This document shows positions 13,348 to 22,479 of a stretch of 64,000 nucleotides of DNA, one piece after another. Below the pieces are notes generated by a model. It was not told the DNA's origin and did no database searches. It worked only from the letters and a program-made list of their open reading frames with translations. The position numbers and the translations under genes are program-made. The stretch lies in assembly GCF_003966225.1 (NCBI RefSeq), contig NZ_RXNU01000002.1, positions 310,001-374,000 on the forward strand, read 5' to 3'. The DNA is from Shewanella canadensis (GTDB lineage Bacteria > Pseudomonadota > Gammaproteobacteria > Enterobacterales > Shewanellaceae). The stretch's first letter is position 1. The number at the start of each line of letters is the position of its first letter.

Positions 13348-14829
13348 CTAAGTACCGCAATAAGTCGTGTAACGACCAAAACTCTCGGGCGCAGGCTTGG
13401 CGTAATCGTCGGCGTCGACCTGTGGAGTGTAAGGGGTAGCGAGCACGGCGATAAGTTTCTCAAATGGCTGGAGATCTCCTTCTTGCTCGGCAGCATCGAT
13501 GGCATGCTCAACCAGATGATTTCTGGGAATATAGAGCGGATTAACCCCATTCATCATCTCTACGCGATCGGGCGTCGACAGGCTCTCTTGGGCTAGGCGC
13601 GCTAACCAGGAGTCTCGCCACAGATTAAATTTCTCGGCATCTTTGAATAGGGTTTGGCTTTCACTATTGCCACTTGCTAAGTCACTGGCAAGTTGACGAA
13701 ACAGTTGGGTAAAGTCCACCTCCTGTCCCGACATGGTCTCGAGTAACTGCTCGCACAGTGCCAAATCGGTCTCCATTGCAGTCGATAATCCTAGCTTAGC
13801 GCGCATGCCGGTCAACCAGAAATGATGGAACTTGTCCCAGAAGCCGGTGACCGCTTCGGTAGCCTGAGTTATCGCCTCGTCTCTATCGTCATTTATCAAT
13901 GGCAATAAGGTTTCCGCTAACCTCGCCAGGTTCCACTGCGCTATAACGGGTTGATTGTTATAGGAGTAGCGACCCTGTTCATCGATGGAGCTAAATACGG
14001 CATTAGTGTCATAGTTATCCACGAAGGCACAGGGGCCATAATCAATGGTTTCACCGCTGATGGTCATATTGTCGGTATTCATCACGCCATGGACGAAGCC
14101 GACGAGTAACCACTTGGCCACTAACTCGGCTTGTTTGTCCCGAACCGCACAGATAAAATCCAGATAAGGCTGCTGACTCTCTTTTAGCTCAGGATAGTGA
14201 CGGGCTATGGCGTAATCGGCGAGCTGCTTAACCTTGTCTTGCTCACCACGGGCGGAAAAAAATTGAAATGTACCGACACGCAGGTGACTCGATGCGATGC
14301 GGGTAAGCACCGCGCCGGGTAGAAACTGGCTTCGCATAATAGACTCGCCGGTAGTGACGACGGCTAATGCTCTGGTGGTGGGAATATTAAGGGCGTGCAT
14401 GGCCTCACTCATTATATACTCACGCAATACTGCGCCGAGTACCGCCTTGCCGTCACCACGGCGTGAGAACGTTGTCGGGCCCGAACCTTTAAGCTGCAGA
14501 TCCAGTCGGTTGCCCTGTTTATCCAGTACCTCTCCGAGCAAGAGCGCACGGCCATCACCCAATTGAGGAGTAAAGCCGCCAAACTGGTGTCCGGCATAGA
14601 CTTGTGCCAATGATGATGCGCCAATAGGTGCATCACTCCCCGAAAACACTGTCGCTAACTCCCCGGAGTCGGTATTGGTCAGGCCAATATTCTCTGCCAG
14701 GGGCGCATTTAATTTCACTAATTCGGGGCTCGGCGCCCTGTCCCCCTGGCAAGCAACATAAAAACCTTCCAGCTCTTCCGCGTAACTGTTGTCGAATGTT
14801 AAACCCAGGTCTATTTCCATGCTGCTCAT
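13348..14829 (-). CDS. selO: Protein adenylyltransferase SelO (YdiU)
   Basis: A 493-residue pseudokinase-fold enzyme of the SelO/UPF0061 family; E. coli YdiU has 478 residues. Family blocks present: LKGSGPTTFSRRGDGKAVL at ~114-132, YAGHQFGGF at 78-86, HGVMNTDN at 247-254 and IDYGPCAF at 262-269. Family members transfer AMP from ATP to protein Ser/Thr/Tyr residues, with a role in the oxidative stress response. The C-terminus ends YCGT, with cysteine at the place where animal homologues carry selenocysteine. The ribosome site is weak; a second ATG three codons in is an alternative start. Confidence 0.95.
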   Translation of the reverse strand: MSSMEIDLGLTFDNSYAEELEGFYVACQGDRAPSPELVKLNAPLAENIGLTNTDSGELATVFSGSDAPIGASSLAQVYAGHQFGGFTPQLGDGRALLLGEVLDKQGNRLDLQLKGSGPTTFSRRGDGKAVLGAVLREYIMSEAMHALNIPTTRALAVVTTGESIMRSQFLPGAVLTRIASSHLRVGTFQFFSARGEQDKVKQLADYAIARHYPELKESQQPYLDFICAVRDKQAELVAKWLLVGFVHGVMNTDNMTISGETIDYGPCAFVDNYDTNAVFSSIDEQGRYSYNNQPVIAQWNLARLAETLLPLINDDRDEAITQATEAVTGFWDKFHHFWLTGMRAKLGLSTAMETDLALCEQLLETMSGQEVDFTQLFRQLASDLASGNSESQTLFKDAEKFNLWRDSWLARLAQESLSTPDRVEMMNGVNPLYIPRNHLVEHAIDAAEQEGDLQPFEKLIAVLATPYTPQVDADDYAKPAPESFGRYTTYCGT

Positions 14830-14966
14830 CGTTATGTCCGTGTGGTCGAGATAATGACTCTTTGATACTCATTCCCCTACTTTAACCTAATCGACAACAG
14901 AAGGAGACCAAAACAGTGATCAAGATCACCTCATTTACAGCTTATGGCTATCGATTGGTTGAAACA

Positions 14967-14989
14967 TTCGCGGCTAAAGCCGCTCCTAC
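14967..14989 (-). repeat. REP-like palindromic element
   Basis: The plus strand reads TTCGCGGCTAAAGCCGCTCC then TAC; the minus strand gives GTAGGAGCGGCTTTAGCCGC then GAA. The core GCGGCTTTAGCCGC is a hairpin. It resembles REP sequences known from pseudomonads. The same sequence recurs at 15030, 42902, 42963 and 46307. Confidence 0.85.
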
Positions 14990-15029
14990 ATGGGGAACCT
15001 TGAACCTCGTAGCTCGAACCTCCAAAAGC

Positions 15030-15052
15030 TTCGCGGCTAAAGCCGCTCCTAC
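15030..15052 (-). repeat. REP-like palindromic element
   Basis: Identical to the copy at 14967-14989 over 23 bases and in the same orientation, 63 bases further on. Paired REPs of this kind often sit between genes and can affect mRNA decay or gyrase binding; no such role is shown here. Confidence 0.85.
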
Positions 15053-15192
15053 CTCTTACCTCGCCCCCTTATATTCAAGGAACTGACTTTCAGCAATATT
15101 TACCCTCATCAATGCTAAACCATCGACTATATTTAAACTCAACTTGTTTGAAACTCAACTTAGGTCGACAAATATCCATAGGAGACAAGAAG

Positions 15193-16257
15193 ATGTCGAT
15201 GATATTTCACCGGATCCGCACAGAACGTGGCTGTCAGTCTTACTTAATCGGCTGTAGTGAAACTAACTCGGCAATCATCATAGATCCTGAGATAACTCAG
15301 ATGGAGCACTATCTGGGGTTGGCCAGCCATGATGGACTGGCGATCCATTATCTGCTCGACACTCACACCCATGCAGACCATTTCTCGGCGAGTAAATTGC
15401 TTGCAAATCAGTTGAACGTCCCGGTCATTATGCATTGCAACAGCCCGGCCCCCTTCGTCGATATGTACGTCGATGACGGTGAGATCATCATAGTCGGTAA
15501 ACTCAGATTTACTGTGATGCACACTCCCGGCCATACCGCAGACTCCATATCTATAGTTGTGAAAGATAGGGTATTTACCGGAGACACTCTGCTCTTGGGG
15601 GGAACAGGACGAACCGATCTCCCCACCGGCGATCCCGAGCAACTTTACGATAGCCTCTTTAATGGTTTGCTCAAGCTCTCTGCCGATCTAAAAGTCTATC
15701 CGGCCCATGCCTATTCGGAGCGGACCCATAGCACTATCGGAGAGGAGCGTTCCAATAATCCCAGGCTGCAAAAAAAAGACAGAGATGAGTTCGTAACCCA
15801 GATGCGGGCATTAGATCTTAAGATGCCGAGCCAGCTGACCGAGTCGTTACGCACGAATTTAAGCGGCGGGAAAACCATCGCACAATTTATCAGTGATGCC
15901 TCAAATAAGATCTCATTTGTCTCACTGGAGCAGGTGCTGCGTTATAGCCAATCGATAGCGCCTAAATTTCTGTTACTCGATGTTCGCGAACGAGAGGCCT
16001 TCGACAAGGGTCATATATCCGGCGCAATACATATCCCCAGAGGACAGCTGGAGTTACGGGTTAACGAACTACTTCCCGATCCAACCCGGCGCATCGCCGT
16101 CTATTGTGAGTACGGCATGATCTCGGTCTTAGCCACCTCGACCCTGAGAGAGATGGGCTTCTTGCGCGCCGTAGCGCTGGATCATGGCTTAAACCTTTGG
16201 CGGGAGCTGGGTTACCCGTTAATTGAGAGCAGGAATGAGAGGAAAAACGAGCTATAG
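15193..16257 (+). CDS. Metallo-beta-lactamase fold hydrolase with C-terminal rhodanese domain
   Basis: A 354-residue two-domain protein. The ATG at 15193 has AGGAGA 8 nt upstream and is preferred over 15112. The N-terminal MBL domain has HTHADH at 58-63, H114 (TPGH), D131 (GDTL) and H172 (PAHAY). The order and the short active-site spacing resemble persulfide dioxygenases (ETHE1 type). The C-terminal rhodanese domain (~250-345) has LLDVRE and the active cysteine C305 in YCEYG. Such fusions act on glutathione persulfide and thiosulfate-level sulfur, so a role in sulfide detoxification is likely but inferred. Confidence 0.88.
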   Translation: MSMIFHRIRTERGCQSYLIGCSETNSAIIIDPEITQMEHYLGLASHDGLAIHYLLDTHTHADHFSASKLLANQLNVPVIMHCNSPAPFVDMYVDDGEIIIVGKLRFTVMHTPGHTADSISIVVKDRVFTGDTLLLGGTGRTDLPTGDPEQLYDSLFNGLLKLSADLKVYPAHAYSERTHSTIGEERSNNPRLQKKDRDEFVTQMRALDLKMPSQLTESLRTNLSGGKTIAQFISDASNKISFVSLEQVLRYSQSIAPKFLLLDVREREAFDKGHISGAIHIPRGQLELRVNELLPDPTRRIAVYCEYGMISVLATSTLREMGFLRAVALDHGLNLWRELGYPLIESRNERKNEL

Positions 16258-16346
16258 TACTTAACTCCCGGATAATTGATGGCAAAAACCTGATCACCGA
16301 CGGCACAAAATTGTTTACTAAACAGACAAATCTGTTCTATAGTAGC

Positions 16347-16381
16347 GCCCGACAGTCTCCTATGTCAGGAGGCTATCGGGC
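16347..16381 (+). terminator. Hairpin downstream of the MBL-rhodanese gene
   Basis: GCCCGA...CTCCT and AGGAG...TCGGGC pair around a short ATGTC loop, with two small mismatches. It is followed by ATTCTTA. It lies about 90 bp after the hydrolase stop and upstream of arfA, so it may end transcription of the former, although the T-tract is poor. Confidence 0.55.
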
Positions 16382-16467
16382 ATTCTTACAGTGAATAGCA
16401 TGAGAGCAATAAGAGAGTAATACGGGACTCATACGAGACTCATATGAGAAAATAGCAGGAGCAGACG

Positions 16468-16683
16468 ATGGCAAAACATCGAAAGTCCTCATCGCATATC
16501 GAACACGATAGCAAGCGAGGCACAATTAAAGACAACGCATTGAAAGCATTAGTCACCAGTGAACTGTTTAAGATGCGAACCGAAAGACCGAAGAAAGGCA
16601 AAGGTTCATATAACCGCAAACAACAAAAGGGGCATAAGCTGAAGGGCTTTGCCCCTTTTGATTTTTCGGCTCAGGCCTATTAG
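16468..16683 (+). CDS. arfA: Alternative ribosome-rescue factor ArfA
   Basis: A 71-residue protein that frees ribosomes stalled on mRNAs without a stop codon by recruiting RF2; it backs up tmRNA. The conserved blocks IKDNALKAL and KKGKGSYNRK match E. coli ArfA (72 residues). AGGAG lies upstream of the ATG. The gene contains its own transcription terminator: AAAAGGGGC (16625-16633) pairs with GCCCCTTTT (16651-16659), followed by a T-run. Transcripts therefore end near codon 60 with no stop codon, and the full-length protein is destroyed by tmRNA tagging unless tmRNA fails. This matches known ArfA control in enterobacteria. Confidence 0.93.
   Translation: MAKHRKSSSHIEHDSKRGTIKDNALKALVTSELFKMRTERPKKGKGSYNRKQQKGHKLKGFAPFDFSAQAY
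16625..16666 (+). terminator. Intragenic terminator inside arfA
   Basis: A 9-bp perfect stem (AAAAGGGGC / GCCCCTTTT) with an inner AAGC/GCTT extension, followed by GATTTTTC. It starts at codon 53 of arfA, so most messages would lack the stop codon. In E. coli the same arrangement makes ArfA synthesis depend on tmRNA failure. Confidence 0.88.
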
Positions 16684-16968
16684 CTCTGTCTTCTTAACCG
16701 TCCCAGATACTCCCGTTCTCCTTTAGCCTTAATCCGACTCCCCAAATAGCGAAAAGGTTGACAGTTATCGCCTCGAACATCACTATGACTCGGCTCGCTA
16801 TGAGTTAAAAGTTAGCAAAGCTAAAAAGTGAAAAACTAAGCCACTTAGAGTAGCGTTAACACCACGGTCGAGAGTTCCCTCAACATGGCTCAATGCCCTC
16901 TTTTAAAAACCTAAAACCATTTCCGGCTTGCCCTCCGATTCAGGCAAGTAAATTAGGAGTTAACAGCA

Positions 16969-17892
16969 ATGCAGAGCCCAGTTCCACTCCCTAAGATGGT
17001 GCCATTCGCTTTTTTATCGGTCGTGCTCATCTGGTCAACGACGCCCCTTGGCATCGTATGGAGCAGTGCCTCGGTTCACCCGACCATGGCCGTGTTATTG
17101 CGTATGGTGCTAGCCTTGGTATTAGGCAGCCTGCTTCTGGTCATCTTTCAGATCCGCTTTCCCTGGACGAAAACCGCATTCAAGCTGTATGGTTTCTCTT
17201 CGATCGGTATCGTTGGCGGCATGTTACTGAGCTATTTTGCCGCACGATATTTAGCATCGGGTACCATGTCACTCATCTTCGGACTGTCACCGTTAATTTC
17301 GGGAATATTAGCTCAGAAACTCCTCGATGAGCCTAAGTTTGGCCCGATGAAATTGCTTGCGCTGGCCATGGCATTTATTGGACTGGGTATCGTCTGCTCC
17401 TCTAAACTCTCACTGAGCCCTGATAGCTGGATTGGCCTGCTATTGGTATTGACCGCCGTTTCCCTCTTCAGCCTGAGTGGTGTCTTGATAAAAACGGTGA
17501 AAATTAACATCCACCCCATAGCAAGTACAGTCGGCGCACTGCTGTTCTCAACCCCCCTGTTCACTTTGGCCTGGTTACTATTTGATGGAACTCTACCAGT
17601 CGATACCTGGCAGCTAAAATCTATCTGGGCCATTATCTACCTGGGCGTATTCGGTTCTCTGATTGGCTTCATCGCTTATTTCTATGTACTGCAGAACCTC
17701 AAAGCCAGCACCGTGGCCCTGGTGACCTTGATCACACCGGTTTTTGCCATGACATTAGGCGCCACATTGAATGGCGAAATGATCACCGACACATTAATCA
17801 TCGGTGCCCTGTTCGTTATCACTGGTTTGGCGCTATATCAATTCGGGGAAAAATTGCAGAGGCTACTAAAACGAGACAGGATCAGGGGCTAG
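16969..17892 (+). CDS. EamA-family (DMT) transporter
   Basis: A 307-residue inner-membrane protein with about ten hydrophobic helices arranged as two EamA halves, the standard layout of drug/metabolite transporters such as RhaT/YdcZ relatives. Glycine- and proline-rich loops and the block IYLGVFGSLIGFIAYFYVL in the second half are typical. TTAGGAG precedes the ATG. The substrate is unknown. The last 70 or so bases of the gene and its stop are duplicated just downstream. Confidence 0.88.
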   Translation: MQSPVPLPKMVPFAFLSVVLIWSTTPLGIVWSSASVHPTMAVLLRMVLALVLGSLLLVIFQIRFPWTKTAFKLYGFSSIGIVGGMLLSYFAARYLASGTMSLIFGLSPLISGILAQKLLDEPKFGPMKLLALAMAFIGLGIVCSSKLSLSPDSWIGLLLVLTAVSLFSLSGVLIKTVKINIHPIASTVGALLFSTPLFTLAWLLFDGTLPVDTWQLKSIWAIIYLGVFGSLIGFIAYFYVLQNLKASTVALVTLITPVFAMTLGATLNGEMITDTLIIGALFVITGLALYQFGEKLQRLLKRDRIRG

Positions 17893-18004
17893 TTCCTATG
17901 TTCATCGGCGTCCAAGCTCCGTTATCACTGGTTTGGCGCTATATCAATTCGGGGAAAAATTGCAGAGGCTACTAAAACGAGACAGGATCAGGGGCTAGTT
18001 CCTA
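17814..18004 (+). repeat. 85-bp direct duplication of the EamA gene 3' end
   Basis: Bases 17814-17898 (last coding part, stop and first trailer bases) recur at 17920-18004, with a period of 106 bp. The second copy is a non-functional gene end lying after the true stop. It runs straight into a heptanucleotide CTAGTTC array. Confidence 0.9.
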
Positions 18005-18053
18005 GTTCCTAGTTCCTAGTTCCTAGATTCTAGATGCTAGGTTCTAGAACCTA
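17998..18053. repeat. Heptanucleotide CTAGNNN tandem array
   Basis: From about 17998 the DNA is phased in sevens: several CTAGTTC units, then CTAGATT, CTAGATG, CTAGGTT, CTAGAAC. CTAG is a rare tetranucleotide in many enteric-type genomes, so a phased array is striking. Related arrays lie at 36869-36921 (CTAGATA units) and, as 14-mers, near 1673-1712. Confidence 0.85.
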
Positions 18054-18057
18054 TTTC

Positions 18058-19386
18058 TTAAGCCATCTTGGCATCGGAGAGGCCCACCGTTACCTTGCTG
18101 GTCAGCTGAAAAGTGGTTCCTTCAATCTCTTTCGCTTTATACATATTGTCATCGGCAACTTTTAATAAGCTACTCAGCTCTATGGCGTCTATAGGGAAGA
18201 AGCTCACACCGATACTAGCATCGATCACAAGGTTAAGATCCTGATATTGAATGGGTATGGCTAGCTCTTCGGTCAGCTTGTGGATCACGGTTATCACCTG
18301 TGTGGCATTTTCGATGGGCTCTAACCAGATAACAAATTCATCTCCCCCAATTCTGGCAATAATATCTGATGAACGCACCGTCTTTAACAGCTTTTGAGCG
18401 ATCTGAATTAAGACCGCATCACCCGCAGCATGACCATGACAATCATTGATGACTTTAAATCGGTCCAGGTCGATGAAAAGCAGTGCCGCGCTCTGATTAG
18501 TACGACCGCAGCGAGCAATTGCCGTTTGCATCTGCTCCTCAAATGCACCTCGGCTATATAACTTGGTCAGACTGTCATGATTGGCCTGGTGCTGAAACTC
18601 TTCACGCTGTTGCTGCAGCTCTTTCGTTTGACGTTCGACCTCTAGTTGTAGCAGCTCTTTCTTAACCGTCGTCTCCTCCAGAGAGCGTTTCATTAAGTTA
18701 AATTGCTGGGCAAGAACCGAAAGTTCGTCGGTATCCTTGACCTCGATACGGCTATTGAGGTTACCCTTGGTCAGATCTTTTATCCCGAGAGTTAATGCAT
18801 TGAGGTTAGTACTGAATGATTTAAGTGTAAGCAGTGTGAGTATAAGAACGACCGCCGAACCTACAATAAGCAGTATGACTACCGCATATAATATTTTTCG
18901 TTGTGATAGCTCAGAATCCTTTATTGCCAGCCTTTCTAATTTCCCCAGATCCTCATTCATCGATTGAATGGTCATGTTATACCGCGCGGAAAGCATACCA
19001 GCAGGTGAGGTGATCCCATGGCGAAAATTAGAGTCGAGATCTTTTTGAGACAGATCGAGCAGAGCACCAATATTAGCGTTCATTCTGACTAAATTTGCGA
19101 CTATGGTATTTTTACTGTTTTGACTGAATAGCTCCTCATCTAATAAAGCTTTAAGCTCTTCATGAGCGACACGGGTTTGAGTCAGTGCATCCTCATCATG
19201 ATATTGCTGCAATAGCCAAAGCTCACTGCTCATCAGATCAATTTTATGTTCGATGTCACTGACCTGATGCAACTCCGAGTTGGTCTGCATCTGTATCTCT
19301 TTAAGCGTGACAAAAGAGAGCAAGATGATACTTGTCAGCATTAGACTCACTATCAGTAATATCTTAAGACGTAAAGTTACTTTCAT
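18058..19386 (-). CDS. Membrane-bound diguanylate cyclase (HAMP-GGDEF)
   Basis: A 442-residue c-di-GMP synthase. Transmembrane helices at ~8-27 and ~164-187 enclose a helical periplasmic sensor of about 135 residues. A HAMP linker (~188-240), a short coiled coil and a GGDEF domain follow. The active-site motif GGDEF is at 347-351, and the product-inhibition site RSSD (RxxD) is five residues before it at 338-341, so both catalysis and feedback should be intact. It lies downstream of a solute-binding protein gene and an HD-GYP gene on the same strand, which suggests a signalling unit. Confidence 0.93.
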   Translation of the reverse strand: MKVTLRLKILLIVSLMLTSIILLSFVTLKEIQMQTNSELHQVSDIEHKIDLMSSELWLLQQYHDEDALTQTRVAHEELKALLDEELFSQNSKNTIVANLVRMNANIGALLDLSQKDLDSNFRHGITSPAGMLSARYNMTIQSMNEDLGKLERLAIKDSELSQRKILYAVVILLIVGSAVVLILTLLTLKSFSTNLNALTLGIKDLTKGNLNSRIEVKDTDELSVLAQQFNLMKRSLEETTVKKELLQLEVERQTKELQQQREEFQHQANHDSLTKLYSRGAFEEQMQTAIARCGRTNQSAALLFIDLDRFKVINDCHGHAAGDAVLIQIAQKLLKTVRSSDIIARIGGDEFVIWLEPIENATQVITVIHKLTEELAIPIQYQDLNLVIDASIGVSFFPIDAIELSSLLKVADDNMYKAKEIEGTTFQLTSKVTVGLSDAKMA

Positions 19387-19464
19387 CTTCCTCTCAATTT
19401 ATTTAATTATCTTGTCGCCCTCGGCTCATTAATCTATTCAGCTAGGGTAATCAAAGGTGCGCTG

Positions 19465-20466
19465 TTATAGGTCTGTCACTAGACCTCCAGCCTGCTCCAA
19501 CGCCCTGCCATCGATCAACAACCTGAAGTCGGGCATCCCTTTCGTATCGACAACTGAGCCTGTTGCTATCGCCCACCTTGCCTGCGTCTGTAGGTTGGAC
19601 AGCAGCACATTGCTCAATGAGAGCCTAAATAGATAATCGCTCCAACCCCACTCAAGCTCTGTCACCGGAATATGAAGAAAATCACTCACGATACTCTTAG
19701 CTCTCTTCGGGTTATCGGCAATGTAACTTTGCGCTTCATCGATGGCAGCCAAAACTCTCACATAGGACTCCATGCTATTCTCTAATGAGGCTTTTTGGGC
19801 TACCAGGTTAAATGAGAGGTTGTATATTCCCCTTGTCTGGAATTGGCTGATTTGATCACCATACTCCTTATTAAGCTGATAACCCAAGGGCTCCCAAATT
19901 GAGATGGCATCGACTCTGCCCGACAGTAGCGCAGGCCCCAACTCTGATGCATCCATAAATACACGATTAAATTTGACCTGTTTATTGCCGGTCAAGATCA
20001 TGTACGCATAGATGAAAAACTCACTGGCACTGGACTCAACCATACCTACATTTTTCCCCTCCAATAGTTTAGCTTCTGTTATGGAGGCGCTTTTTAACGT
20101 GATGAGTTTGAGATCGTTATCCGACTCGACAAAACTAGCCAGCACGGTGAAATCTTGACGCAAGAAACTATTAAACATCACCACAGATTCGGAGCTGGTC
20201 GCCAGATCTACCTCGCCATTGCTCATCATGGTGAAACTACGATGACCACCTCGTACAGGCAATAGCTCTACATGAACCTTATGCTTATCAAACAGTGATA
20301 ACTCTTGAGCAATAATTAACGGTGAACTTAATGGCGTAGTGGACATAGCTATCTTAATCGGGGCTGTAAATGCCTCATTTGAAGTTTCAGTTTGCACACC
20401 CACGATAAGATAGGTGGCGACACCAACAAAGGCTAATAACAGCAACAGTTTCTTTATCATTCTCAT
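19465..20466 (-). CDS. NMT1/SsuA-like periplasmic solute-binding protein
   Basis: A 333-residue exported protein with an N-terminal hydrophobic segment (residues ~5-24). The mature part follows the NMT1/THI5-SsuA binding-protein pattern: IKIAMSTTPLSSPLIIAQELSLFDKHKVHVEL, split at ~36-67, then FTMMSNGEVDLATSSES and AISIWEPLGYQL. Such proteins bind small ligands such as sulfonates, nitrate or thiamin precursors for ABC import. No permease or ATPase gene is near; instead it lies between a diguanylate cyclase and an HD-GYP gene, so it may feed a signalling protein. The start could also be the ATG two codons in. Confidence 0.85.
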   Translation of the reverse strand: MRMIKKLLLLLAFVGVATYLIVGVQTETSNEAFTAPIKIAMSTTPLSSPLIIAQELSLFDKHKVHVELLPVRGGHRSFTMMSNGEVDLATSSESVVMFNSFLRQDFTVLASFVESDNDLKLITLKSASITEAKLLEGKNVGMVESSASEFFIYAYMILTGNKQVKFNRVFMDASELGPALLSGRVDAISIWEPLGYQLNKEYGDQISQFQTRGIYNLSFNLVAQKASLENSMESYVRVLAAIDEAQSYIADNPKRAKSIVSDFLHIPVTELEWGWSDYLFRLSLSNVLLSNLQTQARWAIATGSVVDTKGMPDFRLLIDGRALEQAGGLVTDL

Positions 20467-20589
20467 ACCTATGCTGAACTACAATTCATTTAAAATTGTA
20501 GTTCAGGAAGTCAGTGGGTGCTTTTTCCTCTGTTCGCTAAATGAAGAAGCTCGCTAAAGAAAAGGTGCAGAGACAGCCTATCATTGCCG

Positions 20590-22479
20590 CTAAATACCTT
20601 GACCAAAATTAATCAGTTGAGAATACTCCACTGGAAAATGCTCGATGCAGCCATTAGTGACTTCAGGGGGCTCATCTTCAAACAGAGCTTTTACCTCCCA
20701 GAATGAATCATTAATCCTGCAAAAAGCATCGATCAACCTTGGATCAAAATGGGTACCGCGCCCTTCGAGCATAATGCTTTCAGTCTTATCGCGACTGAAG
20801 GCCCCCTTATAAACCCTCTTACATGACAGCGCATCGAATACATCGGCAATCGCCATGATCCGAGCCGCAATAGGGATATCATCACCCGATAAACCATTTG
20901 GATACCCGCTACCGTCCCACTTTTCATGATGGTAATGGGCAATATCCTGAGCAAATTGTAAAAATGTTGGGCCATCATTTTCTGCCAGCTCACTGGTTAA
21001 CGTATGAATTGAGGAGCTAATCGCGTTACTGCCATAGGTTGTATGTCGCTTCATTATTTCGAATTCAAAATCGGTCAGTCTGCCGGGTTTCAGTAAGATA
21101 TCATCGGGTATCCCCACCTTGCCAATGTCATGAAGCGGGGCAGACTTGTACAGTAAATCTATATTTTTGTCCGACAGAAAATCGTGAAAATCGGGATGAT
21201 CTTGTAGCTCTTCTGCCAGCAGTTTTACATAGGTCTGTGTCCGTCTGAGATGCTGCCCGGTTTCGTTATCTCGAGTCTCGGCCAGAGTAGCCATACTGAG
21301 AATCGTTACATCCTTAATAACGGCTAGCTCTCGCGTTCGCTCCGCGACTCTTAGTGTCAGCGTTTTATTGAGTTTTTTCAGTTCCCGCTCGGCACACTTC
21401 CGCCCGACTGAAGCTCGGGCCCAAAACCAGATGAGTATCAAACCTATGGGGTAGATGATCAATGCCGGATACAGAAACTCCATCTTAGATAGGATTAAAG
21501 CAGGACCTAACCCCCAATAGGTATTAACTATGATGATCCGCCACTCATCGATAAAATGATCCCGATTGGCCACTTTTTTATCAATGTCTTTAATCGGGTG
21601 CACTGTGGCGAAGGTAACCAGGCCATCTGAATTCTCAACGCTGCCCTTCTCAGTCAGGGATATGGTCTGCCAAAGCTCCGGACTATCGGCACCGAAACTC
21701 TGTTTATGATTGAGCATAAACCCCCACTCCTGAGAGGGGTCCCTGCTCGATAGCCAGTAGCCATCCTTATTCAACAGTGCCCCCTCTCCCGGAGCAAACA
21801 TCATCTGGTTTCTGAACTTGTCGAGCAATAAATTGGCGAAATAGTTTAGAACGATAACCCCTCTTAACTCTCCATTTTCATCTTTAAGTGGCTTAGCAAA
21901 TCGGATCATAGGTTTCAGGGGCTGTTCGATGACGCCATTTTCCAGATTGAGATCGAGCGCCGAGATATACATCTTATCTGTAGTAATCGCGGCAGCTTCC
22001 TGAAAGTAGTATCGATTTGACTTGTCTTGCAACAGCTCGGGGACAACGGCGACCGCTTGATCACCGAAATAATCGATCCGAACCAGCTCCATTCCGGAGG
22101 GAGAGATAAGGCGTATTTGATCATAGAGTTGGCTGGTATTGGCTAAATTAAGAAACTCCCTCTCGATATGCGCTTTACTGTCATCGATTCCACTATTCAT
22201 AAAGCTTTCAACATTTTCACTTGCGGTTAAAAATTCGAGGTGAGACATGACCGTAGTCAGATCATGTTGAGCTAAATTGGTACCGACCTCTATGGCGGCT
22301 TGGACTAAGGCCTGCTGCTTGGCTTGTTCGACATTAATATACAGGGAGTTTGCCAGCATTAATGCGGCGATATTGAGTAGGGTAAGGGGAATAAATAACG
22401 CAATAAAACGAGCCCGAACCAGTCGATTAAAACCAGAAAAGCGTTTATCCCTATCGCCGACTCGGTTACTGAATATCAA
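20590..22479 (-). CDS. HD-GYP c-di-GMP phosphodiesterase with periplasmic sensor
   Basis: A 629-residue membrane protein. A helix at ~25-45 and one at ~335-355 bracket a large periplasmic region (~50-330) of the double-Cache type. A coiled linker (~360-390) leads to an HD-GYP domain with HD at 450-451 (HDIGKVG), HHEKWDGSGYP at 517-527 and the trailing D-x-D region IADVFDAL. The key metal ligands and the GYP motif are present, so it should hydrolyse c-di-GMP. It is the first gene of a same-strand trio with a solute-binding protein and a diguanylate cyclase. Confidence 0.92.
   Translation of the reverse strand: MIFSNRVGDRDKRFSGFNRLVRARFIALFIPLTLLNIAALMLANSLYINVEQAKQQALVQAAIEVGTNLAQHDLTTVMSHLEFLTASENVESFMNSGIDDSKAHIEREFLNLANTSQLYDQIRLISPSGMELVRIDYFGDQAVAVVPELLQDKSNRYYFQEAAAITTDKMYISALDLNLENGVIEQPLKPMIRFAKPLKDENGELRGVIVLNYFANLLLDKFRNQMMFAPGEGALLNKDGYWLSSRDPSQEWGFMLNHKQSFGADSPELWQTISLTEKGSVENSDGLVTFATVHPIKDIDKKVANRDHFIDEWRIIIVNTYWGLGPALILSKMEFLYPALIIYPIGLILIWFWARASVGRKCAERELKKLNKTLTLRVAERTRELAVIKDVTILSMATLAETRDNETGQHLRRTQTYVKLLAEELQDHPDFHDFLSDKNIDLLYKSAPLHDIGKVGIPDDILLKPGRLTDFEFEIMKRHTTYGSNAISSSIHTLTSELAENDGPTFLQFAQDIAHYHHEKWDGSGYPNGLSGDDIPIAARIMAIADVFDALSCKRVYKGAFSRDKTESIMLEGRGTHFDPRLIDAFCRINDSFWEVKALFEDEPPEVTNGCIEHFPVEYSQLINFGQGI

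Larger units (their letters stand above)
14830..15192. other. Intergenic region carrying two REP-like sequences
   Basis: A gene-free gap between the divergent selO and metallo-hydrolase genes. It contains two copies of a 23-base REP-like sequence (14967-14989 and 15030-15052). An upstream in-frame ATG for the hydrolase exists at 15112, but it has no ribosome site. Confidence 0.6.
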
